This document shows positions 49,735 through 50,112 of a stretch of DNA of 50,112 bases, one piece after another; positions within the stretch are counted from its first letter, which is position 1; the number at the start of each line of letters is the position of its first letter. Made by a program: the position numbers and the translations under genes. The DNA comes from Snodgrassella communis (lineage in GTDB: Bacteria > Pseudomonadota > Gammaproteobacteria > Burkholderiales > Neisseriaceae): the NCBI RefSeq assembly GCF_914768045.1, contig NZ_CAJZCD010000012.1, forward strand, positions 1 through 50,112, in the 5' to 3' direction. The notes beneath the pieces were generated by a model. That model was not told the DNA's origin. It made no database searches and saw nothing but the letters and a program-made list of their open reading frames with translations.

Positions 49735-49757
49735 GCCCGAGTATTACTCGGGCTTTT
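49735..49757 (+). terminator. Intrinsic terminator of the atp operon
   Basis: An eight-pair GC-rich stem, GCCCGAGT (49735-49742) with ACTCGGGC (49746-49753), and a three-base loop are followed by TTTT. It lies 55 bases after the atpC stop. Confidence 0.92.
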
Positions 49758-49947
49758 ATAATTTCAATAAATATATAATCAAATGCTGGTACAGAGTAAT
49801 CATCTAAATAATTTCCAAATTCATAGAAAATTAAAGTTCATCAATATGTGATATCCCCAAAAAAAGAATAGTCTCAAAATTAGATAAAATTTTAGGATTA
49901 AAAAACAGTCATCTGAAGAGAAATCGAAAAATAAAAGCGAGAAGTAG

Positions 49948-49976
49948 TTGACAGGGTTTAGAGCGAGGCGTATAGT
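49948..49976 (+). promoter_or_regulatory. Strong rRNA-operon promoter
   Basis: A perfect -35 TTGACA (49948-49953) and a TATAGT -10 (49971-49976) have 17-base spacing, preceded by an A-rich stretch that could serve as an UP element. A GC-rich segment (GAGCGAGGCG) lies just before the -10. With the boxA and leader hairpin downstream it is best read as P1 of a ribosomal RNA operon. Confidence 0.85.
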
Positions 49977-50045
49977 TCGCTTTCTTCGCTGATGACGCGA
50001 TACGAAAGAACTAACCAGTTTAAAGTAGAACGCAGTCAAAAGCAA

Positions 50046-50100
50046 CGCTCTTTAACAGAACAGATTACCGATAAGTGTGAGTGCGATTGAGCCTCACACT
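50046..50100 (+). promoter_or_regulatory. rRNA leader: boxA antiterminator and hairpin
   Basis: CGCTCTTTAACA at 50046-50057 matches the boxA consensus for NusB-NusE binding at 11 of 12 bases. It is followed by CAGATTACCGATAAGTGTGAG and an eight-pair stem (AGTGTGAG 50074-50081 with CTCACACT 50093-50100). This layout resembles the leader upstream of 16S rRNA in Neisseria, so the 16S gene should begin within roughly a hundred bases beyond the window. No 16S sequence is present inside it. Confidence 0.82.
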
Positions 50101-50112
50101 GATTCAAAGAGA

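Overview
The window looks like a chromosomal segment of an AT-rich betaproteobacterium of the family Neisseriaceae. The evidence is the gene order mnmG-rsmG-parA-parB-atpIBEFHAGDC, beta subunit and AtpB sequences of neisserial type, and an rRNA leader at the right edge that resembles neisserial leaders. The low GC content and the lack of an abundant DNA-uptake sequence would fit a host-associated relative such as Snodgrassella. That genus guess is inference only.

Layout. (1) Bases 1-6190 are an insertion-sequence graveyard. At least three copies or pieces of one IS3-family element, plus a decayed orfA from a second IS3-type element, surround two surface-glycan genes: a GT2-GT4 fusion and a coiled-coil methyltransferase. 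(2) Bases 6306-15601 form an AT-rich surface-polysaccharide / LOS cluster: gmd and an rmd-like reductase (GDP-D-rhamnose supply), a GT4 enzyme, an MsbA-type ABC exporter, DXD, GT25 and GT2 glycosyltransferases, then two convergent genes, one of which carries sialyltransferase-like (GT29) motifs. (3) Bases 15941-18542 hold sstT and a GT8-like gene. (4) Bases 18769-27458 are housekeeping: priA, pyrBI behind a possible attenuator, the glutathione-dependent formaldehyde pair fghA/adhC, a compact three-gene operon (S4 RNA-binding protein, 57-aa Cys-rich protein, PHP-domain nuclease) and argE. (5) Bases 27635-38222 hold a cytochrome b562, a 1.3 kb gene-poor stretch, hpt, the anaerobic ribonucleotide reductase pair nrdDG with candidate NrdR boxes, a DUF4184 membrane protein, recQ, an unknown membrane protein, an adhesin-E-like lipoprotein and a small coiled-coil secreted protein. 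(6) Bases 38376-49679 are the conserved block mnmG-rsmG-parA-parB and the complete atp operon. (7) The right edge carries a strong rRNA-type promoter, a boxA and a leader hairpin; 16S rRNA should begin just outside the window.

How the parts fit. The left third builds and exports a cell-surface glycan and has clearly been reshaped by IS insertion. The rest is conserved core genome: replication restart, pyrimidine and arginine synthesis, purine salvage, anaerobic dNTP supply, chromosome partitioning and energy production. I found no CRISPR array, no tRNA and no complete prophage. I see no clear new defence or biosynthetic system. The best leads are the GT29-like glycosyltransferase, the GT2-GT4 fusion between IS copies, the pyrBI leader and the NrdR-type sites.
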